Below, one piece after another: positions 1-7,828 of a stretch of DNA of 25,629 nucleotides. The stretch is from positions 1-25,629 of the forward strand of contig CAZSAC010000021.1 of assembly GCA_964604875.1 (NCBI GenBank). The letters run 5' to 3'. The notes beneath the pieces are model-generated. The model was given only the letters and a program-made list of their open reading frames with translations. It did not search any database and was not told where the DNA came from. The position numbers and the translations under genes are program-made. Numbering within the stretch: the first letter of the stretch is position 1; each line of letters opens with the position of its first letter. Source of the stretch: JAVVSR01 sp964604875 (GTDB lineage Bacteria; Bacillota; Clostridia; Christensenellales; CAG-917).

Positions 1-1
1 G

Positions 2-316
2 GTATTAAAAAGCCTTGGAACAAATCTCAGTTTAATAAACAGAATTGCGCTGTGTTTTTTTGGGGTGGTTTTTATTTCGATAATTCTAATCTCGATACTA
101 TTAGGTGGCTTAGTTAATCAAATTTTAATGCAATTTATCGAAAAACTTTTATTAAGAAACGATATAATACTTTGTACCTTGTTTGCATTTGATATAATTA
201 GCGCTTTTTCGTTTATACTTGTAGTTACCTGTTCAATTATTCTATCCTATTTTTTAAGTATTAAACCTCTAGTCGGAGTAAATCTGAGAAAACAAGCTCA
301 AGTAATACGAGAATAA
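2..316 (+). CDS. FtsX-like ABC permease, C-terminal fragment
   Basis: The reading frame is open from the left window edge, so the gene begins outside and only about 104 residues of its C-terminus are visible. Two strongly hydrophobic segments (around residues 18-42 and 56-86 of the visible part) are separated by a short charged loop, and the protein ends in a basic tail with the pattern KPLVGVNLRKQ. This arrangement, last two membrane helices followed by a P-x(n)-LRK tail, is typical of the C-terminus of FtsX/MacB-type ABC permeases, which work with an ATPase in export or cell-envelope signalling. A GTG at 65 could start an 83-residue protein, but the frame upstream of it reads as normal coding sequence, so I treat it as internal. 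Any other small polytopic protein cannot be excluded from so little sequence. Confidence 0.45.
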   Translation, partial: VLKSLGTNLSLINRIALCFFGVVFISIILISILLGGLVNQILMQFIEKLLLRNDIILCTLFAFDIISAFSFILVVTCSIILSYFLSIKPLVGVNLRKQAQVIRE

Positions 317-349
317 TTTTTTACTTTACTACTATTTAACATAAAATTT

Positions 350-392
350 GAAGCGGGGAAATTGCAAAATACTTTTGCCATTTTCCCGCTTC
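350..392. terminator. Bidirectional hairpin between convergent genes
   Basis: A long inverted repeat (GAAGCGGGGAAA ... TTTTCCCGCTTC, with inner arms TTGCAAAA/TTTTGCCA) lies between the convergent permease fragment and the lipoprotein gene. The outer stem is about 12 pairs with one G-T pair. T-rich sequence follows on both strands, but the T-tracts are interrupted, so termination strength is uncertain. Confidence 0.65.
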
Positions 393-452
393 ATTAATTT
401 GCTGTTTGTGATTTGCTCCTTGGGTTTTAAATATAGACGTTAAAGCTATAAT

Positions 453-2501
453 TTACATTTTAGTTACGTTATTTTCGCCAAAGCTATAGGCGTAGTCATA
501 TTCGGTTGGAGACTGAAGAGCCGTCACATAGCTTTGATAAGTGAAATCAACATTATATAAATCTACATTTTTAAAAGCGGCAGTATATTCAACGCTTACC
601 TTGCCGGCGTTTACGCTTTCATTAAACACTGCTTTTGTTGTTTTATACTCACTTCCGTTAAATACGCTGTAGCTTATAAAATAATAGCCGCCTAGTTTTT
701 TAATCTCCAAAACTCTTTCATTTGTATTAAACGTGATTTTGATTCTATTGTTGGCTTTGTCGAATTGACAAGTATAAACGTCGCCGTTTATCGTTGCGGA
801 ATATATCCCGTTTGCAAAACTTATAGATACGTCCTCACTTGCGCTGTCGCTTTTAATTAAATAAGGCACTAAATATTCAAAGAAATCAACGTATTCCAGC
901 GCACCTTTAATATCGTAAAGGTCGCTGTTAGGCTGACTCCACTTTTCGCTGTCAAGCTGATATTTCTCGTCAACGGCAGTATATAATACGTTTATTTTAC
1001 CAAATAGCTCGTCAACAAACACTTTTTCGGCGCTGACCAAATTATTTGTGACGCTGACGGAATTATTTTCAAGCTTGAAAATGACATCGCCATTGTCGGC
1101 ATACGAGGAATTTACTATTTCATTTTTATAGATAGTATCCGTATTTGCGTTTATGTGTTTCGTTAGGGAGACAACAATTTTTTGATTATCAAATATCGCT
1201 TTTATACAGTTGATTTTGTCGCCGTCGTAAGACTTTAGCAGCATCGCATATTGCGTATCGCTGATTTTGTTAAATTCGATTATGCAGTTTATGCCGTTTT
1301 CCGCGCCGACGCCCGACGTAATTTTTGCAGAAAGACTTTTTGTAGCTTCGTCATAGCAGATAGTGTCTTCATACCAATATCTTCTGCCAAACTCTTTAGA
1401 GGCTATAAGCTTTGCGGTATATTTATCCCCTTCGAAGCTCACCGATTGTTTAAGCATCTGCCCGCCAAAATCGTTTTCGGTTGTGATATCAAGCTTGCCG
1501 ATGTGGTTTAAATATATTGCATTAATACCCTCATACAGCAAAATTACGCTTCCGTTATGATTGTCCAATAAATCATCCTTAACCAAATAATAGTTGGAAT
1601 TAACTTCACTATCCAAATTATTTATATTGATTTTTTGTGTAAGCTGATAAAAAATACCGCTAGGCAAATTGGTGTAGTCAGAATAAATGGTTTTTAAGAA
1701 GGATAAAGCTTCGTCACGCATAGGCAGATTTTCTTTAATATGCACTAGCATAGTTGCGCTATAGCCTTTATAATTAAATGTAAGGGTATGGTTTCCGGCT
1801 GTTTTTATTTTTGCGATATCCTCAGCGCTTAACATAGCCTCAGTGGCAACCACCGACGAGGTATTACCATTTTCCGAGCAATATATTTTATAGTTAGACA
1901 GCGCAAAATCGTTCAATAGATATATATCCGTATCCTCGTTATTGCTGATAGTCTTCCCGTCTTTTTCAATCAAAATAAAGCCGCTTCCGCCTGTATTATC
2001 ATTGCCTCCGCCAATATCGGCAGCTTCAACAACTCCAAAATAAATGTCAAATGTTTTGTCCGTGTTGTTTTCATAGTCAATACCAAACGTATACGCGATT
2101 GAGTTTGAAACCTTGACTGCGGAAAGCTCATCCTCAACCAACGTCCAACCTGAAGCTGTCAGCGATGTTTTTATTGAAGCGTAGTATTCCGCAGCTGTCG
2201 TCGTTGAGCCCGTAACCTTAACTTCATATGCGCTTTTGTTATTGAAGGAGTACGATTGTCCGCTTAACGAGGTTGCAGAAGGGAGCGTAATGCTTTCAGC
2301 TACTGCTTTTTTTACATTTTCTTCAAGAGCGACCTTATCGGTGCTTGAAGGCAAATTGCGGATTATATCTTGAGCTTCTTGATATGTTGCGCCCGAGTCT
2401 TCTCCGCCGTTGCCCTCATCGTCGTTTTTTCCGCAAGCGACCAGAGAAAGACACAATGTCAAAACAATAAGTAATAAAAAACAAACACGAAACTTTTTCA
2501 T
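453..2501 (-). CDS. Large secreted lipoprotein of unknown function
   Basis: The protein has 682 residues. It begins with a basic n-region, a hydrophobic stretch and the lipobox L20-V-A-C23, so it is predicted to be lipid-anchored on the outer face of the membrane. A Gly/Asp/Glu-rich linker follows the cysteine. Residues about 75-160 form a small mixed domain, and about 172-258 resemble a bacterial Ig-like module (a phrase of the type AGNHTLTFNYKGYSATMLVHI, shared by cell-surface Ig-like repeats). The remaining 400 residues are rich in beta-strand patterns with many Asn, Tyr and Lys, and I do not recognise a family. The ATG at 2501 is preceded by AGGAGAA seven bases away, which fixes the start. 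The gene stands alone, ending in the hairpin at 350-392. A sugar-binding or surface-sensing role is only a guess. Confidence 0.85.
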   Translation of the reverse strand: MKKFRVCFLLLIVLTLCLSLVACGKNDDEGNGGEDSGATYQEAQDIIRNLPSSTDKVALEENVKKAVAESITLPSATSLSGQSYSFNNKSAYEVKVTGSTTTAAEYYASIKTSLTASGWTLVEDELSAVKVSNSIAYTFGIDYENNTDKTFDIYFGVVEAADIGGGNDNTGGSGFILIEKDGKTISNNEDTDIYLLNDFALSNYKIYCSENGNTSSVVATEAMLSAEDIAKIKTAGNHTLTFNYKGYSATMLVHIKENLPMRDEALSFLKTIYSDYTNLPSGIFYQLTQKININNLDSEVNSNYYLVKDDLLDNHNGSVILLYEGINAIYLNHIGKLDITTENDFGGQMLKQSVSFEGDKYTAKLIASKEFGRRYWYEDTICYDEATKSLSAKITSGVGAENGINCIIEFNKISDTQYAMLLKSYDGDKINCIKAIFDNQKIVVSLTKHINANTDTIYKNEIVNSSYADNGDVIFKLENNSVSVTNNLVSAEKVFVDELFGKINVLYTAVDEKYQLDSEKWSQPNSDLYDIKGALEYVDFFEYLVPYLIKSDSASEDVSISFANGIYSATINGDVYTCQFDKANNRIKITFNTNERVLEIKKLGGYYFISYSVFNGSEYKTTKAVFNESVNAGKVSVEYTAAFKNVDLYNVDFTYQSYVTALQSPTEYDYAYSFGENNVTKM

Positions 2502-2579
2502 AAACAGTTCTCCTAATTATTTTGAAAATATTTAGTACTTTCTGTATTATGATATTACTTAAAACAATAATTGTATATA

Positions 2580-2593
2580 CATTAGTTCTAATG
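2580..2593. repeat. Short inverted repeat upstream of the lipoprotein gene
   Basis: CATTAG-TT-CTAATG: two 6-base arms with a 2-base centre lie in the 133-base gap between the LuxR-type gene and the lipoprotein gene, about 80 bases upstream of the lipoprotein start. It could be a regulator site. No convincing -35/-10 pair could be assigned in this gap, and chance occurrence in AT-rich DNA is possible. Confidence 0.25.
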
Positions 2594-2624
2594 AAACAGG
2601 TAAAAAACTGCAAAAAATATCTTT

Positions 2625-2648
2625 AAAAAACGGATTACGCCGTTTTTT
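2625..2648 (-). terminator. Intrinsic terminator overlapping the end of the LuxR-type gene
   Basis: On the minus strand the arms AAAAAACGG and CCGTTTTTT (9 pairs, 6-base loop) form a hairpin whose 3' arm ends in six T, with further T-rich sequence after it. The last four codons and the stop codon of the regulator gene lie inside the stem and loop. Confidence 0.75.
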
Positions 2649-4101
2649 CATCTTCTTTTGCTGCTTCAAAGCAATATCCTTTAAACATCAAAACCAGCTC
2701 TATCTTACTATTCACATTCAGTTTTCGATATAAGCTTGTTTGATAGGTATTGATTGTAGAATAAGATAATTTCAATTCGGCGGCAATTTGCCTAAGAGTA
2801 TTGCCTTTTAGTAAAAGCATACAAACCTCAATCTCTCGGGGAGATAGTTTGTAATTTTGAAATAATTCATTTTTTTTCAAACTGTTGTCAATGTCAAATT
2901 TAATTGAATCTTCCGTCCACTTATCGCTAAAATATGTCCGCGCAAAAACAGGAGAAACCGCCAACAATAAAACGACGATAATTGTCGAGAAGCTGGCAAC
3001 CGTTATAGCCACGGAAGTAGGATTTGCTGACGCCCAGCTCCCTAACAGAGTGCCTGTTACTCCACCGACCACGCCAATCGTTACAACCGAAATTTTTACA
3101 TATTTTAAGGAATTATATTTTTTGCCGATAACCCCCAAAATATAATACATATTAATCATTCCCATTGTTGAGGCAATCCCCATTAAAGCTGCGAAGCATC
3201 TTAGGATGAACAAGTTTTTATCGCCAAATAAATATAACAGCATTGCCACGACAAAAATGACAAAGGTAGTATTCCACGTTATTTCGTTTGCGTTTTTCTT
3301 AAAAAAAGCAAAAATTCCAAAATAAATAAAACATCCTAAAACCCCGCCTATATAATAAATCGGGTTGAGCGAAACCGTAAAACTTCCACTCACACTCAAG
3401 ACAAACATTTTCCCAATGCCCTTGCAGAAAATAGCATAAAGACAGTTTAATACCAACGTTAAGTATACTTTAGGCTTCAATTTTGGAATTTCGTGATTAC
3501 AATCAATTTGAATTTCATCGCTTAAATGTGAATTTTTAAACCCGATAATAGGAAGCAATCCCAATATAAGTATAACCAGAGAAGGCACTATGCCGTTTGT
3601 AATATTTAAAACGTTTGTTTCTTGCAAAATCATCAATACGCATATAAGTAAATTTGACAGAATAACAGAAAAAAACTTTTCGGTATTGTTTAAAATAAAA
3701 ACAAAAGGAATTAAAATACTTGCGTTAACCAAACCCAAAAACAGTGATAACAAAATAGATAGAATCAATGATATTACGGCGTTTTGCCATACTAAAAAAG
3801 CAATCGAGCTAACAACAAGTCCTATTGCGCCGATATAAGAAATTTTTGCAAATTTATTTTTTGGCAGAATAACTACAAAAAATGCCGAAAACAACAAATT
3901 TAAAGAATGGATAAGCGTTCTGCTATTTGAGGGAATCAAGTCTGCCGACACCGGTGAAGCCGTCCACCAAGTAGTGAAAACTATAACCCACGCATAATAA
4001 ATTATCCAAGTTAAAATATAGGGTAAATTCTTCCTGTTTATTTTTTCAGGAGATACTAAATTGTTTAGTTTAAAAGTATTTTTCCTAAAAGCATCATTCA
4101 T
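2635..4101 (-). CDS. Membrane-embedded LuxR-family transcriptional regulator
   Basis: The 488-residue protein has two parts. Residues about 30-400 contain roughly twelve hydrophobic segments in the style of a transporter-like polytopic domain, with a hydrophilic break near residues 185-205. Residues 419-475 are a clear LuxR/GerE helix-turn-helix (LSPREIEV..., then AAELKLSYSTINTYQTSLYRKL). Such fusions are known among LuxR regulators of Actinobacteria (Coriobacteriia) and Clostridia, where the membrane part is presumed to be a sensor. The ligand is unknown. The gene has its own promoter (4140-4168) and terminator (2625-2648), so it is probably expressed separately from the glycosidase/methyltransferase operon just upstream. 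It may control that operon or the adjacent lipoprotein gene. The ATG at 4101 has only a weak AGGG ribosome site 4-5 bases upstream. Confidence 0.88.
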   Translation of the reverse strand: MNDAFRKNTFKLNNLVSPEKINRKNLPYILTWIIYYAWVIVFTTWWTASPVSADLIPSNSRTLIHSLNLLFSAFFVVILPKNKFAKISYIGAIGLVVSSIAFLVWQNAVISLILSILLSLFLGLVNASILIPFVFILNNTEKFFSVILSNLLICVLMILQETNVLNITNGIVPSLVILILGLLPIIGFKNSHLSDEIQIDCNHEIPKLKPKVYLTLVLNCLYAIFCKGIGKMFVLSVSGSFTVSLNPIYYIGGVLGCFIYFGIFAFFKKNANEITWNTTFVIFVVAMLLYLFGDKNLFILRCFAALMGIASTMGMINMYYILGVIGKKYNSLKYVKISVVTIGVVGGVTGTLLGSWASANPTSVAITVASFSTIIVVLLLAVSPVFARTYFSDKWTEDSIKFDIDNSLKKNELFQNYKLSPREIEVCMLLLKGNTLRQIAAELKLSYSTINTYQTSLYRKLNVNSKIELVLMFKGYCFEAAKEDEKTA

Positions 4102-4139
4102 ATTCCCTATCCGTTACGTTTACAAAACTATTAATCTTG

Positions 4140-4168
4140 ATAATACCAAATATCAATTCTAAAGTCAA
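4140..4168 (-). promoter_or_regulatory. Sigma-A-type promoter of the LuxR-type gene
   Basis: Minus-strand TTGACT (4168-4163), 17-base spacer, TATTAT (4145-4140). The predicted start is near 4133, giving a leader of about 30 bases. The -35 box is also one arm of an inverted repeat (AAGTCAA at 4162-4168, TTGACTT at 4184-4190) whose other arm lies in the end of the GH101-like gene; it lacks a T-tract, so it is not an obvious terminator. Confidence 0.7.
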
Positions 4169-4178
4169 CGCGAAATTA

Positions 4179-5513
4179 TCAGATTGACTTGACAATAAGC
4201 AGCATTTGATAAGCGGACATATTAAGCTTTAGGACGCCGTCCTTTACAAATTCAACTTTTTTTAAAGTTTTTCCATTTTGGGATATTTCGTAAATTGAAA
4301 TTTTACAAGACGCGCCGTCAAAAACCTGCCATACTCTTTCAGCGTCCTTATCACTGTAGGCAACATAGGTATCTTCTAAGCCCTTATGCTTCATACATAG
4401 GGTGTTTCCGTCTTTAATGACTTGATTATGATGCGCAATTTTTTGCCCTTTTCTATAGGAAAACAATGAATCTTCAAATTGACAATACTGACCTCCGCCC
4501 TTGCCGTTGATGCTTAATCTTTTGTAGTGGTTAAGATAGTAATGTGGCAGCTGCACAGTGGCAAACTGAAGCATAAATTCCTTTTGCCAATCGAAATCCT
4601 GCTTATCTGCTTTTAAGAAAATGTCTTCTCCGTGGATATTTCCGTACAAAAAATCGCCTATTTTGCCTTTTCTTATCAATCCGCCACAATAAACGTCGGC
4701 TTGAAAATCAATATATTCTCTCTTATTCATTGTGGTGAGCCACCACACTGCGGGAATCAGCCCAATAACGTCTATAGGGTGTTTTTTGCTATGCTCTCTC
4801 GGAAGCCCGAAAATCGGCTTATTTTTAAGCGAATTATGCTCACGCAAGGTAAACTCCGTCGTAATATCTATGCCTTTTTCCCTTGCATACAAAATCATCT
4901 TTTTTCTATACGCCTGCATTTCGCTTATGGACACGTTAGGGGCATAGTTTGTATAGCATTGAAAATTGTCTACGTGTAGCGTCCCCTGTTTTTCGATAGG
5001 CAAAAAATTTAAAAGCCTATCAAATTGTCTTTTAAACAATCCGCTTTCCCAATACTCTTTTAAAGACGTCTTATAGCATTTTAGACCGTTATAATTCTCA
5101 ATAGGCTTAGGATTACCTTTTTTATCTCTGATTAAAGCCTTGTTCTTAACAAATTCCTCAAAAGAAGGCGCATTTTCATAGGCGTCGCACCAATTTATAT
5201 GTAAACTTATAACCGTATTATATTTTTTAGATTCCTCAATAAGCCACAATAAGCTTTGCAACGCAGAGTCGTCGCATTCCCGTTTTATTGCTTTGTTAAC
5301 CTCAAAAAAGTCCGGGTATCTATCATCGTGACCGTTGTATTGCCACCCAACAAGATAAACTATTTTTTTAATTCCTAGCGACATATTGTCGACTTGACAA
5401 ATTATATCAAGCGCTTTTTCAAGCGAGGTATGCACAACGCTTCCCCCTTTTCTATCAGGCTCGGCAAGAAGGATTTTCATCATCATACATTTAGAGTAAT
5501 CGTAATTCGGCAT
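4179..5513 (-). CDS. GH101-like glycosidase (endo-alpha-N-acetylgalactosaminidase family), catalytic domain only
   Basis: The 444-residue protein is a predicted TIM-barrel glycoside hydrolase. Residues 84-118 (LLWLIEESKKYNT, then SLHINWCDAYENAPSF) strongly resemble the barrel strand of GH101 enzymes that reads KKYNT..VHVNATEAYPEA.SF. By position in the family, D182 in LHVDNF is the likely nucleophile and E220 in ITTEFT the likely acid/base. GH101 enzymes remove core-1 disaccharides from Ser/Thr-linked mucin glycans, but they are usually secreted proteins of more than 1000 residues. This one has no signal peptide, no extra binding modules and so probably acts on small imported glycans; its real linkage specificity is open. 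The ATG at 5513 has AGGAGG five bases upstream, 8 bases after the preceding stop. It is the last gene of the leftward operon. GH129 or a related unclassified family is an alternative. Confidence 0.72.
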   Translation of the reverse strand: MPNYDYSKCMMMKILLAEPDRKGGSVVHTSLEKALDIICQVDNMSLGIKKIVYLVGWQYNGHDDRYPDFFEVNKAIKRECDDSALQSLLWLIEESKKYNTVISLHINWCDAYENAPSFEEFVKNKALIRDKKGNPKPIENYNGLKCYKTSLKEYWESGLFKRQFDRLLNFLPIEKQGTLHVDNFQCYTNYAPNVSISEMQAYRKKMILYAREKGIDITTEFTLREHNSLKNKPIFGLPREHSKKHPIDVIGLIPAVWWLTTMNKREYIDFQADVYCGGLIRKGKIGDFLYGNIHGEDIFLKADKQDFDWQKEFMLQFATVQLPHYYLNHYKRLSINGKGGGQYCQFEDSLFSYRKGQKIAHHNQVIKDGNTLCMKHKGLEDTYVAYSDKDAERVWQVFDGASCKISIYEISQNGKTLKKVEFVKDGVLKLNMSAYQMLLIVKSI

Positions 5514-5521
5514 ATCTCCTC

Positions 5522-6751
5522 CTAGGTAGTCAGTTTTCTTATTATTGAAACATAGTCTTTGACCTTTTGCATATCATTATGCACGGTATAAACGTCCCTT
5601 TGCGTAAATTCAACGACGCAATCCTTTGTTGCGCTTATAGTTTTTTGAATGTGCTTTGTAAAACCTTCTTTATCAAAAACCTTATCCACGCCTAAATAAT
5701 TTGGACTAGGCTTTCTGTGATATACAATGCCCGTATTTTTAAGATATTCGCCCATTTTTTCCTCATTACACCAAGGCGAAATAGACACTTTCTTTAAATT
5801 ATGAAGCTTTGATAGGCAATTCTCCCAAATTGGGTCAACCGCCTCGCAACAGCCGTATGACAGCGCGCCGAAAATTTTTGAAATCTTTTCATAATATGGA
5901 AATATAAATTCCTCATACATTGCGGGGGAAATGCTTGAAGTTTCCTGACTGTCCATAAAGCCCCAAATATCTTCCGTCTTCACTTTTTCGTTTTTAAAAT
6001 CCTTTTCGCCCTTCATAGTGGAGGAAAACGCATATGTGCCTTGTCCGACCCACTCGCCCGCGTTTGTGGGCAACAAAAAGCCTTTTGCTTCCAAATGCTT
6101 AAAATATTCAATATAATCATTGCTGAGCATTTGCATCATCTTGTGAAAAAGCTCGGGATAATCATACATTGAAAACATCATATTTTCTAAGCCCATTATG
6201 TGCACAACGTCCTGCGTGGGGACAGAATACAATGACTTTCCTATATATTTTACGGGTAAAATATCCCCAACAATGCTCTCGACATATTTTTTAATTGGCA
6301 AATCAATTATAGAGTATATTGAATATTTGGATTTTTTCAGCTTATCAAAATCCTCTTCCAAATCCTTGATTTGCTCAACAAAATGATGCCCTACGCTGTT
6401 GTCTAAATGGTCGACCAAAACTTTTAACCCAAATGGCTTAAAGCTAGACAATTTTTGAATGCCCACAAAGTTATTTACTACAGAATCGTCTTTAAACAGC
6501 TTTTGTCCCAGAAAACTGCCTAAAATTATTTTTTCTATCTCTCTTGCAATTTTACCCTTAGTTTGCAAAAGCGGGTCAATCGCCTCTTGACTAAAAGTAC
6601 CCCACTCAACGGTAACCATCGGTCTGCCCAGAATACCGTCGTTATGCCTTGTCCATTCTTTTTTCAGCTCTTGCATATATGGCAAATTTGCATATTCCAG
6701 CTGAGTTTTTGCCAAATCCCTAATAATCTGTTTATCCTTACTTGAAATCAT
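5522..6751 (-). CDS. Uroporphyrinogen-decarboxylase-family protein, GCCE subgroup (third URO-D-like gene)
   Basis: The 409-residue protein belongs to the URO-D superfamily, which includes the corrinoid methyltransferases MtaA, MtbA and CmuA. It represents a divergent subgroup: where MtaA-like proteins carry the zinc motif H-x-C-G, this one has GCCE (residues 300-303) inside LSYGCCEAVDPIW, so the histidine ligand is missing. The N-terminal 80 residues (charged helix, then MVTVEWGTF) are also unlike HemE. A haem role is unlikely because no other haem gene is near and the genes alongside encode a corrinoid protein and its activator. I infer a methyltransferase acting on a methylated substrate or on the methyl-corrinoid. 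The ATG at 6751 overlaps the stop of the upstream gene in an ATGA arrangement and has AAAGGAG seven bases upstream. Confidence 0.8.
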   Translation of the reverse strand: MISSKDKQIIRDLAKTQLEYANLPYMQELKKEWTRHNDGILGRPMVTVEWGTFSQEAIDPLLQTKGKIAREIEKIILGSFLGQKLFKDDSVVNNFVGIQKLSSFKPFGLKVLVDHLDNSVGHHFVEQIKDLEEDFDKLKKSKYSIYSIIDLPIKKYVESIVGDILPVKYIGKSLYSVPTQDVVHIMGLENMMFSMYDYPELFHKMMQMLSNDYIEYFKHLEAKGFLLPTNAGEWVGQGTYAFSSTMKGEKDFKNEKVKTEDIWGFMDSQETSSISPAMYEEFIFPYYEKISKIFGALSYGCCEAVDPIWENCLSKLHNLKKVSISPWCNEEKMGEYLKNTGIVYHRKPSPNYLGVDKVFDKEGFTKHIQKTISATKDCVVEFTQRDVYTVHNDMQKVKDYVSIIRKLTT

Positions 6752-7824
6752 TTTCTTACTCCTTTATAACTTTCGCAAGCCTCAAAATAAGCCAAAATAT
6801 TTTTAATTGGAACTTCCGGCTCTAAAACGTGCGTCGGCGATACGATTAAACCGCCTTTCGCCCCTGCGTAATCAAGATTTTTTATAACCTCTTTTTTGAC
6901 ATCCTCTACGCTGCCAAACGGCATAGTGGTTTGAGTGCCGATTGTCCCGAAAAAGGATAGCTTATCGCCGTATTTATCGAAAATTTCTTCAAATTTCATA
7001 CACTCGGGTTGTATAGGGTTAAGAACGTTAACTCCGCAATCGATAAAGTGCTTTATTAATGGTTCAACGTATCCGCAACTGTGATAAAAAATCAAAATAT
7101 TTGGTTTTATCGCCCTTGCGCTGTCAATAACCCTTTTAAGGCGCGGTTTTAGATAGGTTACATACATTTCCTCGCTCATAATCAGCGAGCTTTGCATTCC
7201 TACGTCGTCTCCTAGATATATCGCGTCAACGCCTGCCTGCGCATAGTTTTGCGCATTTATTACGGCGTTGTCAGTCACCTTGTCAAGTATGAAATTGGCG
7301 ATAGATGGCTCATCTATCATATCAATAAGCAACATTTCCATACTTCTTATGTACCAAGCCTGCTCCCACGAGGTGCATTGCATACTTCCGACCACAAACC
7401 TTCCGCTTGCGCGCATCAGCATAACCAACGCCCTTGTAAAGACGGAAACTCCCCTTGAAAACTTGGGGAAAGGAAATTTTTCAACTTCTTCCAAGGTTTC
7501 GGCGTTTTTAAGCGGGTGCGCCATTTTTCTAAGATGATAGCAATCCTCGCTTCCCGCCTCTTGAGCAACTCCATACGCGTCGAAAACCGTATCGGGCTTA
7601 AGTTCAAAGTCATACAAACTGCGATAAAAACTGTCCGATTGCTTTTGAAATTTGCAACAATTCACATAAGCAAACGGGGATTTTGGCAGTTTTATTTTGT
7701 GACTTTTAACATACGCGTTAAATTCCTTTAAAAGTTTGGGCGTCATCGAAAAATCCACGGGGATATAGTCGTACCCTTTTTTATTGATTATATTAAAAAT
7801 GTTTTGTCTTGGCGATGTTTTCAT
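6748..7824 (-). CDS. Uroporphyrinogen-decarboxylase-family methyltransferase-like protein (second URO-D-like gene)
   Basis: The 358-residue protein has the usual URO-D barrel layout. The metal-binding motif H248-S-C250-G is present, and the third expected ligand, a cysteine in MtaA, is replaced by H332 in SPTHVLEPEVP. This H-C-H pattern differs from that of both neighbouring paralogues. It also has the central phrase YLGDDVGMQSSLIMS seen in URO-D-like proteins of anaerobes. I place the start at the ATG 7824, four bases after the stop of the upstream gene; starts further upstream would translate the end of that gene in the wrong frame. There is no Shine-Dalgarno site before this ATG, so it probably depends on re-initiation after the upstream stop. 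A role as substrate:corrinoid methyltransferase is inferred from the operon. Confidence 0.82.
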   Translation of the reverse strand: MKTSPRQNIFNIINKKGYDYIPVDFSMTPKLLKEFNAYVKSHKIKLPKSPFAYVNCCKFQKQSDSFYRSLYDFELKPDTVFDAYGVAQEAGSEDCYHLRKMAHPLKNAETLEEVEKFPFPKFSRGVSVFTRALVMLMRASGRFVVGSMQCTSWEQAWYIRSMEMLLIDMIDEPSIANFILDKVTDNAVINAQNYAQAGVDAIYLGDDVGMQSSLIMSEEMYVTYLKPRLKRVIDSARAIKPNILIFYHSCGYVEPLIKHFIDCGVNVLNPIQPECMKFEEIFDKYGDKLSFFGTIGTQTTMPFGSVEDVKKEVIKNLDYAGAKGGLIVSPTHVLEPEVPIKNILAYFEACESYKGVRK

Positions 7825-7828
7825 AGTT

